Shown here: piece after piece, positions 27,333 through 39,672 of the stretch | How the letters are laid out: every line of letters starts with the position of its first letter | How positions within the stretch are numbered: position 1 is the stretch's first letter | Assembly: GCA_030180135.1 (NCBI GenBank) | Contig: CM058232.1 | Location: forward strand, 73,400,016-73,464,015 | Source: Orychophragmus violaceus | Taxonomy: Eukaryota > Streptophyta > Magnoliopsida > Brassicales > Brassicaceae | DNA length: 64,000 nucleotides | Direction: 5' to 3' | Position numbers and translations under genes: made by a program | The notes under the pieces: model-generated | What the model was told of the DNA's origin: nothing | What the model saw: only the letters and a program-made list of their open reading frames with translations | Databases searched by the model: none

Positions 27333-28247
27333 ATGTCTAAAACTACTTTCTCATTGCGATCCGTCCTTGAGAAGGACAAGTTAAATGGATCAAATTTCCT
27401 GGATTGGTATCGGAATTTGAGAATAGTTCTCAAGCAAGAGAGTAAGGACTATGTCCTTGAGAAAGCTCTCCCCGAAAGGCTTGGGACCAATGCCTCGCAT
27501 GCAGTATATGATGCTTGGAATAAGCATTATATTGATGTGGTAGATGTGTGTGGTCTGATGTTGGCTACCATGATCTCAGACTTGAAGAGTCAATACGAGA
27601 ATGTGGAGTCGCCAATAGAGATGATCACCAGTCTGAAACTGATGTTTCAGGAACATGCACGAGTTGAGAGATACCAGACGGTTAAATCTCTCATTGGGTG
27701 CAAGCTACCAAAGGATGCTCCAGTGAGTCCTCATGTCATTAAAGTGATGGGTTACATTGATAACCTGGGGAAACTGGATTGTCCTGTTAGCCTAGAGTTG
27801 GCTACTGAGATCATTCTGCAGTCACTGCCATCAAACTATGATAAGTTTATAAAGAGCTATATCAAGAAAGGCTTGACGAAGACGTTGACTGAGCTGCATG
27901 GCATGCTCAAGACAGCGGAGCAAAACATCATAAAGGGTAAAAGATTTGAGAAATCTTGTATAGACAAGGGTGGAGGCAAGGCCGTTCAGATTTGGAATCG
28001 GGATAAGCTTGTGTCATCCTTTAAGCCCAAGTCATGCCCATTTGATGTTGGTAAATGCTGCTACTGTAAAGAGTTTGGGCATTGGAAGAGAGATTGCATT
28101 AAATTCTTGGAAGATTCACAAGAGATGGAGAAGATGTATGGGACTTCTTCTTCAGGTATTGTGTTATTATTTCAAGTTCTATGTGAGTATTGGATACTAG
28201 TTGTGGTACTGATATTTTTGAAATATGCAGGGCCTAAACAACAGTAG
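27333..28247 (+). CDS. gag: Copia-B Gag
   Basis: An open frame of 304 codons from ATG 27333. The Gag part (about 1-270) has TTFSLRSVLEKDKLNGSNFL, ILQSLPSNYDKF, TLTELHGMLKTAEQN and the CCHC knuckle CCYCKEFGHWKRDC. After MYGTSSSGI, the usual start of the protease region, the frame drifts and stops at 28247 without a DTG site. It should still make an RNA-binding Gag although the downstream pol is dead. Confidence 0.82.
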   Translation: MSKTTFSLRSVLEKDKLNGSNFLDWYRNLRIVLKQESKDYVLEKALPERLGTNASHAVYDAWNKHYIDVVDVCGLMLATMISDLKSQYENVESPIEMITSLKLMFQEHARVERYQTVKSLIGCKLPKDAPVSPHVIKVMGYIDNLGKLDCPVSLELATEIILQSLPSNYDKFIKSYIKKGLTKTLTELHGMLKTAEQNIIKGKRFEKSCIDKGGGKAVQIWNRDKLVSSFKPKSCPFDVGKCCYCKEFGHWKRDCIKFLEDSQEMEKMYGTSSSGIVLLFQVLCEYWILVVVLIFLKYAGPKQQ

Positions 28248-30287
28248 AACGTTGAAGAAAGGACAAGTGGAACTGCGTGTCTGGTATGGAGCAATGGTTG
28301 CTGCATGAGCCATAGAGATTCTCCACTTGTAGGAACCTTTCAAGCTTGGTTTTAGAAATTAAGTAATTGCCACCATGTACTTGCTATATGCAAAGATGTC
28401 TTTCATTTTCTTGTTAGAATTTGGATGTTTTTTATTTTGATAAAAGACAAGTTTTGTTCTTTTGATCTTAATGAAATATTATATGGTAGCACCCCTTTTG
28501 ATATTGAGTTTTATATCTTAAACCAATGTATGCTTGTATATAACATAAATACCAAACGATTTAAGTCTGATGACTTGAACTCGACTTTTCCTTGGCATAG
28601 TCATTTCAACCACAAAGAGTGGAGCGGATTCAGAAGCTCCATGGTTATGGGCTTTTGGGCTCATTTGATTATAAATCATATGAGATATGAATTCTTCTCA
28701 CTGGACCAAATGACTAAGGCTTCTTTAGCAGAGCTAAAGAAAAGAGCCAGAGGCTCATTGGGCCTTGCTCATACTGATGTATGTGGTCCGATGAGCATAA
28801 GTGCCAGAGGAAATCTTCAATACTTCATTTGCCTTATTGATGACTTCAGTAAGTATGACTGTGTTTATTTGATGAGACACAAGTCGGAACCTTTTGAAAT
28901 GGTCAAAGGAGTTCCAGAATGAAGTATAGAACCGATATGACAGAAGTATTTAGATCCTCGATTGGATCGCGGAGGAGAATACTTAAGTCAAGAAATAAGT
29001 GATCATCTGAATGAGTGTGAAGTTGTTTCACGACTCAATTCTTTTGAAAACCTGGATGGTGTTTCTGAGAGAATGAATCGAACCCTATTGGATATGCTCC
29101 GATCAATGATGAGTCACACGAATCTTCCATTATTCTTTAAGGAATACGCTCTAGAAATATATGTGTTTGCGCAGAAAAGGGTTTCAATCAGAATCAATTG
29201 AAAGACACCACATTGGATGTGGACTGGAAGTTTTTCAAGTATGTTGTTTCTGATCATTTGGGGATGATAGCTAGCAAGCTTGAACCCAAATCTGATAAGT
29301 TCTACCTCGCTGATTGTCCTGAGGAAACCGAGGCTCATTACTTTTGCAACCAATCCGAGAACAAAGTTTTGTTGTTCGGAACTCTGTTTTTCTAGAAAGA
29401 AAGTCTCTTTCCAAGAAGAACAGTGGGAGTAAAAGTATAACTCGAAGAAATTCGAGAAACACAGGAGGCTGCTCAAACTGTTGAGGGAGAGAAGCGGTGA
29501 GATCTACAAAGTACTGTAGGATCTACACCTGTGGAGCCTGAAGTTCGCAGATCCGAATGGATCCGTCACTAACCCGAGAGTGATTTCTCGTGACCGATTG
29601 CCGTGATCTGTTGATCATTGAAAAGTGACGAGCCTGCGAAATTCAAGAAGCGATGGTGAGCCCCAACTCCGAAAATTTGCTAGGTATGCATGTTAGCTTC
29701 ACCAATCCATTTCTGGATTGAAGCAAACATCTTGGAGTTGGAATCTACGTTCTGTTAAAACGGTCAAAGGTTTTGACTTAATCAGGAACGAATAGAAACC
29801 GTGCGTTTACAAGTAGACTAGTGGGAGCGTAGTTGCATTTCTCACACTGTATGTATATAACATACTTATTCTCATAAACGTCGTTCCGTCGCTTAAGTCT
29901 TATCAGGACTTGGGTCGGAAGTCATTTTAACGATGGACATGGGAGAAGCCGCGTGAGTTCTTGGAATAAGGATCCATTGAGATGGATAGGGAAGGCTAAT
30001 TGGATCGTGTCAGAATCCTTATGTTGATAAGGTGCTGGACAGTTCCAATATGCATGATTCCAAGAATGGCTTCACACCAAAGGTCTTATGGCAATAATCT
30101 TAGCAAGATGAAGTGTCTTGGACACTGGCTGAGCTAGTAACAATCTTAGCAAGATGAAGTGTTTTGAACACTGGCTGAGCTAGTATGTATGAGTGTGATT
30201 CCTTATGCTTCTGCAATAGAATCCATCATGAATGCCATATTTTGCGCTCGTCTAGATGCAGCTTACGCATAAAGCATGACGAGAAGA
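28248..30287 (+). pseudogene. Copia-B pol remnant, first part
   Basis: Pieces in shifting frames. A GAG-pre-integrase/integrase start lies at 28425-28922 (CSFDLNEILYGS, YNINTKRFK, LAHTDVCGPM, DDFSKYDCVYLM), and an integrase end at 28962-29201 (RGGEYLSQEISDHL, NRTLLDMLRSMMSHT). Beyond 29200 only scattered similarity to RT and RNase H of Copia-A remains. The protease DTG and YVDD are not intact. The part ends at the nested element. Confidence 0.75.
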
Positions 30288-30965
30288 TGAAGGATTGTTT
30301 AGATGAATCCTGATTCAATTCTCTGATTCAGATTATCCTAAACATGCGGATCTAGGTTCTTCTTGATTAGAAACAATGATAGATCTCACCTTTTACCTGT
30401 TAATTACAGCGGAAAGGGAGAACAGGTCAGAGATCAGAGAAACACCGAGAGATGAATCCTCCAAAGGTTCACACACGCGATCACAGAAAACGGCTGCTAG
30501 ACCACAAGGAACTCGGCACATAGAGAGAGAGAGTTGGCGGCTGGGACTTAGGGTTGGAGAAGAAAACAGACTCGAGTTTTTACTTATAAAACTCGTCCGG
30601 TTTCTCTTGGGCCATTTGGCCCAAATACCAAATAAATCGAAGGCGTTCGCGCACTGTGTCGATCGACACACCTTGTGCATCGATCGACACACAGTGGCCA
30701 AACCCTTTTATTCTCTCTCTTAGTACAGTAAATGCCTAGCACTTTTACCGTACTTCTGCTAAACCGTTCCTACACATTTTCCTGTTAGCTTAGGCGTGTG
30801 ACCCATATGGGATCATATAATAAAGGCAATAAGTCCAAGACTTATAGATCATGAGCGGACTCTAGCAAGCCATCATGACCCCAGTATTATATGACTTATG
30901 TCTGATCATTGACATACTCTTACTTTCTAGAGACAGTACCGAGATTACTGGACACAATTCCAACA
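30288..30965 (-). repeat. Chimeric Copia 3' LTR (left side)
   Basis: 678 bp. In element orientation it begins TGTTGGAATTGTG, as in Copia-A, and ends CAATCCTTCA. It lacks one C of a five-C run present in the other LTR. Palindromes lie near 30655-30692. Confidence 0.92.
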
Positions 30966-33900
30966 ATCTCCCACTTGTACTGGAATCTCTGTATTCATAA
31001 TCCTTTTATCACAATATCTCGATTAGTCATAAGGCAAGATTGGTGTCATCCTTATAAAGCCTAATCTTGTTCATCGGACTCTGATTTGATACTGACAATT
31101 CAAACGACTCGGGAAAGTCCGTTTGAGCATGGCCATGCATTTTCCAGTATTCAAATCTCCGATTGGCCTAGAGATATTCACTCCATTTATATTGGAGGGA
31201 CAAATTCCGTCTTGTTCCATCACTGTATACTACTCATTTCATAATGTACCCAAACAAGGTCCTTATAACTATCGCAGAACGACAGCGTTAGACAATGATC
31301 AAAGTGCATCAGTCCATGTGCAGTCACATGCATGCGAACTCAGGTCTAAGGACTATACTCTATAGTCGTAGTAAGAATCTCTTATGACACGGATATAAAT
31401 ATCCTGAAGAGTTCTTATAAGCGGGTCTTGTCCGGTCGTATGTTCCCCAACATACACCTATGTACTGACTTTGATGCCGCGCATCTATGACACACTGAGA
31501 CTTTGTCATAAGTCACGTACCAATCCAGTCTCACACGGTTGTTGGTGTTCCAATTTCAACAACCTTCGACTAGGGACATAATGATATAAATCATTTTACA
31601 AATATAGGGTCTCATGATCAAGCTAAATGACTTTGATAACTCAAGATCAAGTCATTTACTTCGATGACCTACAAAATGGTTTATATTACTTTGGAACGAT
31701 TATTTTATCACAGTTAAAATAATCTTGAAATAATAATTTCATTAAACATCTTAAATGTTATATCAAGAACATATCCAATAACTAAATAAAGCCCTTTACT
31801 AACTCCCACTGAAATTTAGACTACATCTTAATTTCACTTATCCTACAGCAACAGTCCGTGACTCGTGCTTAGGCCTAAGGAGTGGCTTTGTTAATAGATT
31901 AGCAACGTTCTCATTCGTTGAAACTTGCTGATCTACTTAACATCTCTGTCATTTATCTCACGGAATAGGTTACACCTATTCTCAAGGTGTTTGGACCTCT
32001 GATGTGCAGCTAGTCTCATCTATGCTGGGAATCACATCAAGTTCAGTGACGAACTCTTCTTTCCAAACAACCTCTTTCGCCACTTCCCAAGCTGCGAAAT
32101 GTTCAGCTTAAGTCATTGAGTCAGCAACAGTGCCTTGCACCGCCAGATAGACACAAGATATAACCGGACTGTGATCGGAAATCATCTTTGTCTATTGGAA
32201 ACTTGCCTTTCAGACTCTACCGACTCGTAGCACCTCACTTTCTCCGTAACTCTAGAATTTTATCCTTAGTATTCCTCAAATACTTTAGGATATTCTTTAC
32301 GGCAATCCAGTGATTCTTTGCTGGATTTGACTGGTCTTTACTTGTCTTGCTTAACATTAAAGCAACATCAAACAAGTACGTTTCATGGCATACATGATAG
32401 ATCCAATTGCCGACGCATATGGAATCTTATCCATGCATTTAAGCTCAGCAGTTATCGTAGGACACTGTGTCTTGCTTAACGTAATGCCATGTGACATTTG
32501 CATAAAACCCTTCTTGGAATGCTGAAAACCTGTAGGACTTTGTCGGGATAAGAATCTTGACTTTGTCTTACCAGCTCTTTCGGATCTCTATCTTTATATC
32601 CAAAATCCAAGAACATACGTGGCTTTACTCATGTCAATCATTAGAACCAACTCCCAAGCCAGTCCTTTACAGACTGCAGCATTGGGACGTCATTTTCGAG
32701 AATCAGTATGTCATCGACATACAATATGAGAAATGCAATATCGCTCCCACTAATCTATTAGTAAACACACAGTTCCGCTTCGTTCCTGTTCAAGTCAAAA
32801 CCTTGACTACTTCAACAGAACGAAGATTCCAACTCCGATATGTTTGCTTCCATCCATGAATGGATCGATGAAGCTAACTTACATAAAATGTAAATTTTCG
32901 GAGTCCGGGCTCACTTTCGCTTCTTTGAATTTCGCAGATTCGTCGCTTTCAATGATCATCAGATCATGCGAACTTTCAATGATTATCAGGTTCAACTAAT
33001 GACGAGAAATCACTCTCGGATTAGTAACTGATTCATTCATATCTGCGAACTTCAGGCTCCTCAGGTGTAGATTCTACAGAAATCTGTAAATCCTTCCGCT
33101 GCTCTCCCTCAATAGGTAAAGCAGCCTCCTGTATTTCTCGAATTTCTTCGAGTTATACTTTTACTCCCACTGTTCTTCTTGGAAAATAACTTCCCTTCTT
33201 AGAAAACAGAATGGACGTAAAAGTAACAAGCCTTGGTTTCCTTCGGACAAGGCTTCACAGGTGTAGATTCTACAGAAATCTGTAAATCCATCCGTTGCTC
33301 TCCCTCAACAGGTTGAGCAGCCTCCTGTATTTCTCGAATTTCTTCGAGTTATACTTTTACTCCCACTGTTCTTCTTGGAAAATAACTTCCCTTCTTAGAA
33401 AACAGAATGGACGTAAAAGTAACAAGCCTTGGTTTACTTCGGACAACCAGCGAAGTAGTACAACTACAAATACTCAGTAAAGACGAATTTGGATCGATTC
33501 CAATCCACATTTACGTGGTGTCTTTCAACTGATATTTGTGGAACTATTTCAGCGTAAACTTAGATATTTTAGAGCGTTATTCTTAAATAATATCATGGAA
33601 GATTCGTGTGACTCATCTTTAATCATTTCTTATAAGATCTGATTCTTTCTCACAGAAAAACCTTCAGGTTTTCAGGAGAAATGAGCTGTGAAACGATTTC
33701 ACACTCATTCAGATGATCACACAATCAATGACTTAAGTATTCTCACTCGTGATTTAATCCAGAGTCTTAATACTTTTGTCATTTAGATCCTATACTTCAT
33801 TCTGGAACTCTTTCGACCATGTCAAAGAATTCCGACTTGTGTCTCATCAAATGAACACAGTCACACTCACTGAAGTAATCAGTAGAGACAATGAAGTACA

Positions 33901-34528
33901 GGAGATTTTCTCTGGCATTACTGCTCATTGGGCCACATACATGAGTATGTTCCAGGTCCAATTAAGCCTTTGGGCCTTTCTCTAGCTCGGCTAAGATAGG
34001 CCCTTTACCTTTTGGTCTAGTAAACAGAATTCAAGTCTCATAAGATATTTTATCAAATGAGCCCAACAGTCCATGACTATGGGATTTCTGAATCCGACTT
34101 ACTCTAAGTGACCAAGACTTTATGCCAAGAAAAATCAGGTTTAATTCATCAGATTTAAACCAATTCGGTACTTATGTTACATTTATGCACTCTTTGGTTT
34201 AAGATATAAAACCCATTCCATGAATAGGGTGCTACAATTAATATTTCATTAAGATCAAAAGAACAAAACTTGTCTTTTATCAAAATGAAAAACATTCAAA
34301 TTCTTACAAGAAAATGAAAGACAACTCTGCTTAAAGCAGGTACATTGTAGCAATTACTTATTACAAACCAAGCCTAAAAGGGATCTATAAGTGAAAACCC
34401 TACGGCTGAGGCAGCATCCCAAGCTCCTTCCAGACATGTAGTTTCACTTGCCCTTCCTTCAAAGTTCTACTGTTGCCCAGGCTCTGCATATTATAACAAA
34501 TATCAGTGCCACAACCAGTATCCAATAC
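30966..34528 (-). pseudogene. Chimeric Copia pol remnant and 3' region
   Basis: Minus-strand sequence collinear with Copia-B and Copia-A pol, but with many stops and frameshifts. 30966-31800 is Copia-A-type 3' untranslated region. About 31830-34528 is decayed pol. The region next to gag matches 28180-28500 of Copia-B (GATAAAAGACAAGTTTTGTT and neighbours). No DTG or YVDD catalytic site is intact. Confidence 0.75.
33064..33447 (-). repeat. 196-bp tandem duplication in chimeric pol
   Basis: A segment starting GTGTAGATTCTACAGAAATC occurs at about 33065 and again at about 33261 with few differences, both followed by the same integrase/linker remnant. It is a local duplication within dead coding sequence. 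Confidence 0.75.
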
Positions 34529-35419
34529 CTATAAGGTAGAACTTGAAGTAATAACATGAATACCTGAGGAAGTAGTCGCATACATCGACTTTAACTCCTC
34601 ATCATCTTCCATGAATTTAATGCAATCTCTCTTCCAATGCCCTGTCTCCTTACAGTAGCAGCACTTACCAACGTAAGAGGTATCTGACTCGGGCTCAGAA
34701 GACACACGCTTGCCATGATTCAAAATCTGGACAACTTTGTCTTCACCCTTGTCAGCATTAGGTTTAGTAAACCTACCCTTCTCGTTCATGAGATTGTACA
34801 GGGTACTCTTCACGTTTGGCTCAACTGTCTTGAGCATATCATGCAGTTCAGTCAGCGTCTTCGTTAAGCCTTTCTTGATATAGTTCCTTCTGAACTTATC
34901 ATAGCTTGACGGCAGTGACTGCAGAATGATCTCAGTTGCCAATTCTTGGCTAACTGGATAATCCAGTTTCCTCAGGTTATCAATGTAACCCATCATTTTA
35001 CTGACATGAGGACTCACTGGATGATCATTTGGTAGCTTGCAGCTAGTGAGAGACTTAACCAACTGGTATGTCTCCACCCTAATCTGCTCCTGAAATTTCA
35101 ATTTCAGGCTGCTGATCATCTCTATTGGCGACTCCATGTTCTCATATTGCTTCTGCAAGTCTGAGTCCATGGTAGCCAATATCAGACCACGCACATCTAC
35201 CGCATCATTATAATGCTTATTCCAAGCATCATATACTGCATGAGAAGCATTGGACCCGATCCTCACGGGGAGAGCTCTCTCAAGGACATAGTCCTTTCTC
35301 TCCTGTCTGAGGACTAGCCTCAGGTTCCGCGACCAAGTCAAGAAATTTGTTCCAGTCAGCTTCTCCTTCTCGAGAACAGACCGGATTGAGAATGTGTTTT
35401 GTGTGCTTGTAGTAGTCAT
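34529..35419 (-). CDS. gag: Chimeric Copia Gag
   Basis: 296 residues on the minus strand. The N-terminus MTTTSTQNTFSIRSVLEKEK is the Copia-A sequence. By residue 45 (DYVLERALP...NASHAVYDAWNKHY) it follows Copia-B. It has ILQSLPSSYDKF and the knuckle CCYCKETGHWKRDC. The frame runs on past the knuckle (KFMEDDEELKSMYATTSSGIHVI), showing the continuous gag-protease reading usual for this family, then stops at 34529. It is open despite the ruined pol behind it, which suggests selection or recent origin. Confidence 0.88.
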   Translation of the reverse strand: MTTTSTQNTFSIRSVLEKEKLTGTNFLTWSRNLRLVLRQERKDYVLERALPVRIGSNASHAVYDAWNKHYNDAVDVRGLILATMDSDLQKQYENMESPIEMISSLKLKFQEQIRVETYQLVKSLTSCKLPNDHPVSPHVSKMMGYIDNLRKLDYPVSQELATEIILQSLPSSYDKFRRNYIKKGLTKTLTELHDMLKTVEPNVKSTLYNLMNEKGRFTKPNADKGEDKVVQILNHGKRVSSEPESDTSYVGKCCYCKETGHWKRDCIKFMEDDEELKSMYATTSSGIHVITSSSTL

Positions 35420-37069
35420 AGCTGAAATATATAGATAAAAAGGTTATTAGTTAAATGTTCAATATGATTAATCTCGTATTAAATTTAATATGATTAATCA
35501 CGCATTATATTCAATAACATAAGTTACCCTCAATAGAATATAATGATTCCAAGATCCACATATAACTAAGATCAAAGTGGGCCACTGGCCATCACCCAAC
35601 CTTAGCTTATATCGGTAAGCCCTATATCGGCTAATTATATCCGTGATATAACTCTTGGTTGTGAATCTGGGCCCGAGGCCCAATCCACTCTGATGTCTCA
35701 AGGCCCGGGACTCCCGATGGCCCAGTCAAGAAAACCAGACTATACAGTCATGTAATCATTAATGTCTGGGACTCCCAATGACATTTATGAATCACAAACC
35801 GTCTTATCCACGCAAAAGCAGACACCCTCACACTGTAAGGCCATGAATACAATTGAATGGGCTTCGACAGCTGACATAGAATGGACAAGACATCCAACGC
35901 TTGATATTGTTTGAGGTTCGTAGGTTTATTAAAAAATTCATTCCCAAAATAGAAGATTACTATTTCGGGAAACTTTCCATTTTTGGAAACCTACTATTTT
36001 TGGAAACTTTCTAAAATTGGAAACTTTCTAAAACCGGAAACTTTCTAACTTTAGAAATTTCTTAAAATCCGAATCATGCAAATCTAGAAACTTCTATAAA
36101 TTAAGAAACTTTCTAATTTCAAAATATCGGAAACTTTAATTTAAAATCAATTTATATTCTTTATAAAATAAATTTTAAATTAAATCTGAAGAAAGACTCA
36201 AATAATTGGCCCAATCGTTTTAACTTCTTGGCCCGAGGCCGAAGAATTGGTCTATGTCCGAGACATAACCCGATCGTCCAATTAGATGACATAACCGGTC
36301 TGGTTCATTAAAATTGGTCTAACCAAAATTAATTACTACGACGACCACAATTGTCAACCGGTTATTTACTAAACCGGATTTTCTCAATTTATTTGGTCCA
36401 ACCAAATCAAATTAGAAAATCCTGGTTTAGGCACTAAATCCAATAATTCTTTCGACATTGGATTTCTTGTCCCGGTTTAACCAGACTTAATAAAATTATT
36501 AAATCTGTTTATTAAACCAGGACGAATTAATTTTAATCAAAATATTAAACCGAGCCTTAAACCAACCATGTCGATCGATGAACCAACCGTATCGATCGAT
36601 CCATCAACCGCATCGGTCGATGCTCTTAGCATCGATCCTGCATCGATCGTGCATCGATCCTGTATCGATCGATGCTCTCGCGCATGCACGAAAACGAGCC
36701 AAAACCCTAACCGTGTCGATCGATGCACCAACCGCATCGGTCGATGCACCAACATCGAACCTGCATCGATCCTGCATCGATCGATGCTTTCACGCGTTAA
36801 CAGGTTTTGCCGAGAGTCTGTATCGACCGATCCATGCGATCGTATCGATCGATCCATGCGATCGCAGCCGATACTCATTCTCTCGGATCAGATCGCATAC
36901 CAAATCATATAGCTTGATCATGCGATTTTTTCATATGTTTAGGTTTCAATTCTTGTTACTTAAGTGATTTCTCTTATCAGTAGTTGATTCAAAACACTTT
37001 TAAACAAGAAAAACAATCCTAAACTTGAATCTAAACAAGAAAAACCAGAACCAATAGCTCTGATACCAC
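35420..37069 (-). other. Chimeric Copia leader with palindrome array
   Basis: Closely matches the Copia-A leader in reverse. A dense TCGATCGA array lies at 36560-36880, GAAAGTTTCC repeats at 35960-36130, and ATTTCAG lies two bases upstream of the gag ATG. The array keeps frames open on both strands, but these are not genes. Confidence 0.7.
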
Positions 37070-37748
37070 TGAAGGATTGTTTAGATGAATCCTGATTCAA
37101 TTCTCTGATTCAGATTATCCTAAACATGCGGATCTAGGTTCTTCTTGATTAGAAACAATGATAGATCTCACCTTTTACCTGTTAATTGCAGCGGAAAGGG
37201 AGAACAGGTCAGAGATCAGAGAAACACCGAGAGATGAATCCTCCAAAGGTTCACACACGCGATCACAGAAAACGGCTGCTAGACCACAAGGAACTCGGCG
37301 CATAGAGAGAGAGAGTTGGCGGCTGGGACTTAGGGTTGGAGAAGAAAACAGACTCGAGTTTTTACTTATAAAACTCGTCCGGTTTCTCTTGGGCCATTTG
37401 GCCCAAATACCAAATAAATCGAAGGCGTTCGCGCACTGTGTCGATCGACACACCTTGTGCATCGATCGACACACAGTGGCCAAACCCTTTTATTCTCTCT
37501 CTTAGTACAGTAAATGCCTAGCACTTTTACCGTACTTCTGCTAAACCGTTCCTACACATTTTCCTGTTAGCTTAGGCGTGTGACCCATATGGGATCATAT
37601 AATAAAGGCAATAAGTCCAAGACTTATAGATCATGAGCGGACTCTAGCAAGCCATCATGACCCCCAGTATTATATGACTTATGTCTGATCATTGACATAC
37701 TCTTACTTTCTAGAGACAGTACCGAGATTACTGGACACAATTCCAACA
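37070..37748 (-). repeat. Chimeric Copia 5' LTR (right side)
   Basis: 679 bp, adjacent to the primer site at 37058-37069 (TGGTATCAGAGC on the minus strand). It carries donor-like AACAG/GTAAAAG and AAAG/GTGAGA on the minus strand near 37170-37180. Confidence 0.92.
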
Positions 37749-37753
37749 GAAGA

Positions 37754-39672
37754 TACCAATATGTTCCGGTAAAAGTCACTGGATAGTTGTAAAGAATATC
37801 CCCAAGTGTTTGAGGAACACTAAGGAAAGGTTCTTGTACAACTGAGAAAGTGACGAATCCTTATGTTGATAAGGTGCTGGACAATTCCAATATAAATGAT
37901 TCCAAGAATGGCTTCACACCAAAGGTCTTATGGCAATAATCTTAGCAAGATGAAGTTTCTTGGACACTGGCTGAGCTAGTAACAATCTTAGCAAGATGAA
38001 GTGTTTTGAACACTGGCTGAGCTAGTATGTATGAGTCTGATTCCTTATGCTTATGCAATAGAATCCATCATGAATGCCATATTTTGCGCTCGTCTAGATG
38101 CAGCTTACGCATAAAGCATGACGAGAAGATACCAATATGTTCCGGTAAAAGTCACTGGATAGTTGTAAAGAATATCCCCAAGTGTTTGAGGAACACTAAG
38201 GAAAGGTTCTTTTACAACTGAGAAAGTGACGAATCCTTATGTTGATAAGGTGCTGGACAATTCCAATATGCATGATTCCAAGAATGGCTTCACACGAAAG
38301 GTCTTATGGCAATAATCTTAGCAAGATGAAGTGTCTTGGACACTGGCTGAGCTAGTAACAATCTTAGCAAGATGAAGTGTTTTGAACACTGGCTGAGCTA
38401 GTATGTATGAGTGTGATTCCTTATGCTTCTGCAATAGAATCCATCATGAATGCCATATTTTGCGCTCGTCTAGATGCAGCTTACGCATAAAGCATGACGA
38501 GAAGATACCAATATGTTCCGGTAAAAGTTACTGGATAGTTGTAAAGAATATCCCCAAGTGTTTGAGGAACACTAAGGAAAGGTTCTTGTACAACTGAGAA
38601 AGTGACGAATCTGTTATGAGTAGTTAAACAGACAAAGACGAATCCCGGTTCCCACCTGGTTATGTCTCTTTGTCTGAATAACGGTACTATCTGTTGGAAG
38701 GGCTCCAAGCAGAGAACCGTAGAATAGTGCTTTTATCTGAATGGCGGTGTGGTTTTTTTGAATGGTTTCAAGCAAAAACACCGCAGTCTCTCCCACAACC
38801 TAAGCACGAGATTTATTCTGTTGCTGTAGGTATTAGATATCTGAAGAGATAATCTTGATTCTAGTGGGAGTTATTTTAGTTATGTTATAATCTTTACATA
38901 GACATGCTATGGCAATGTTTGTGTAAGTTAAAACTGACATCAACATTATTTGATTATTGTATAATTAAATAATGGTCCCAAAGTATTTTATGTTCATTTT
39001 ATAGGTCATCAAGTTGAGGACTTGATCATGAAACCCTATAAGTGTAAGATGACATAAAATTATGTTTGTCCCTAGTCGAGGTTGTTAAAGTGGGACACTA
39101 ACAACCGCGAGAGACTAGCATGTGAGGTGACTGTTGGACTAAGTTTCATGGAGTCAATGATATGATTATCACAGTCAATCACATAGATATATGTTGGTGA
39201 ACATATGATCGGACATGACCCGCAAATGAGAACTCTACAGGATAGTTATATCAGTGTTATAAGAGGTTCTCATTACGACTATAGAGTGTAGTCCTTAGAC
39301 CTGAGTTCATCATGCTTTCTAGCATGTGAATTGGTGCGCTATGACCTTGTCAAACGTCGTTCCGTAACTGGCGGCTATAACGGCATTGCTTAGGCGCATC
39401 ATGAAGTATGTGTAGAAATAGGGATGGAACAAGATGGGATTTGTCCCTCCTATATAACAGGAGATAAATATCCCAGGGCCCATCGAAGATTTAATACTGA
39501 GAAAATGCATGGCCGTGCTCAAACGAGGTGATTGTCAGTCGTTTTTTTTATCAGTATAGATCAGGAGTTCGATGAATATAATAAGGATGACACAGTTTCT
39601 TGTCTTATGCCATATCGAGATATAGCGATAAAGGGATTATGGGAATAGATGATTCCAGTACAAGTGGGAGAT
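37754..39672 (+). pseudogene. Copia-B pol 3' remnant and 3' untranslated region
   Basis: After the tandem repeats, degenerate RNase H-like sequence extends to about 38830, followed by about 840 bp of non-coding 3' region ending in the purine tract before 39673. No intact coding sequence remains. Confidence 0.65.

Larger units (their letters stand above)
30288..37748 (-). mobile_element. Chimeric non-autonomous Copia (Copia-A ends, Copia-B core)
   Basis: 7461 bp in reverse orientation, flanked by GAAGA (30283-30287, 37749-37753). LTRs of 678 and 679 bp differ at only two bases plus one indel. LTRs, leader, the first 20-45 gag codons and the 3' region follow Copia-A. The rest of gag and the decayed pol follow Copia-B. 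Gag is open (34529-35419, minus strand), but pol carries many stops and frameshifts. Near-identical LTRs with an already ruined pol mean it was defective when it inserted, so RT and integrase came from another copy. Copia-A is the natural helper because it shares the LTRs. Confidence 0.9.
30012..38605 (+). repeat. Three-copy 376-bp tandem repeat in Copia-B pol, split by nested element
   Basis: Copy 1 runs from about 30012 to 30287 and resumes at 37754-37853. Copy 2 spans about 37854-38229 and copy 3 about 38230-38605. Anchors such as AGATACCAATATGTTCCGG recur 376 bp apart. Each copy itself holds two roughly 50-bp subrepeats around ATCTTAGCAAGATGAAGTG. The nested Copia landed inside copy 1, so the amplification or its first step predates that insertion. 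Confidence 0.8.

Noticed and set aside
30376..30723. 115-codon plus-strand frame and its copy at 37158-37505
   Set aside because: Both lie inside LTRs of a minus-strand element, antisense to its transcription. They are duplicated only because the LTRs are duplicated.
36537..36967. Same type of multi-frame open reading in the chimeric Copia leader
   Set aside because: Mirror of the Copia-A leader array; simple-repeat coding, not a gene.
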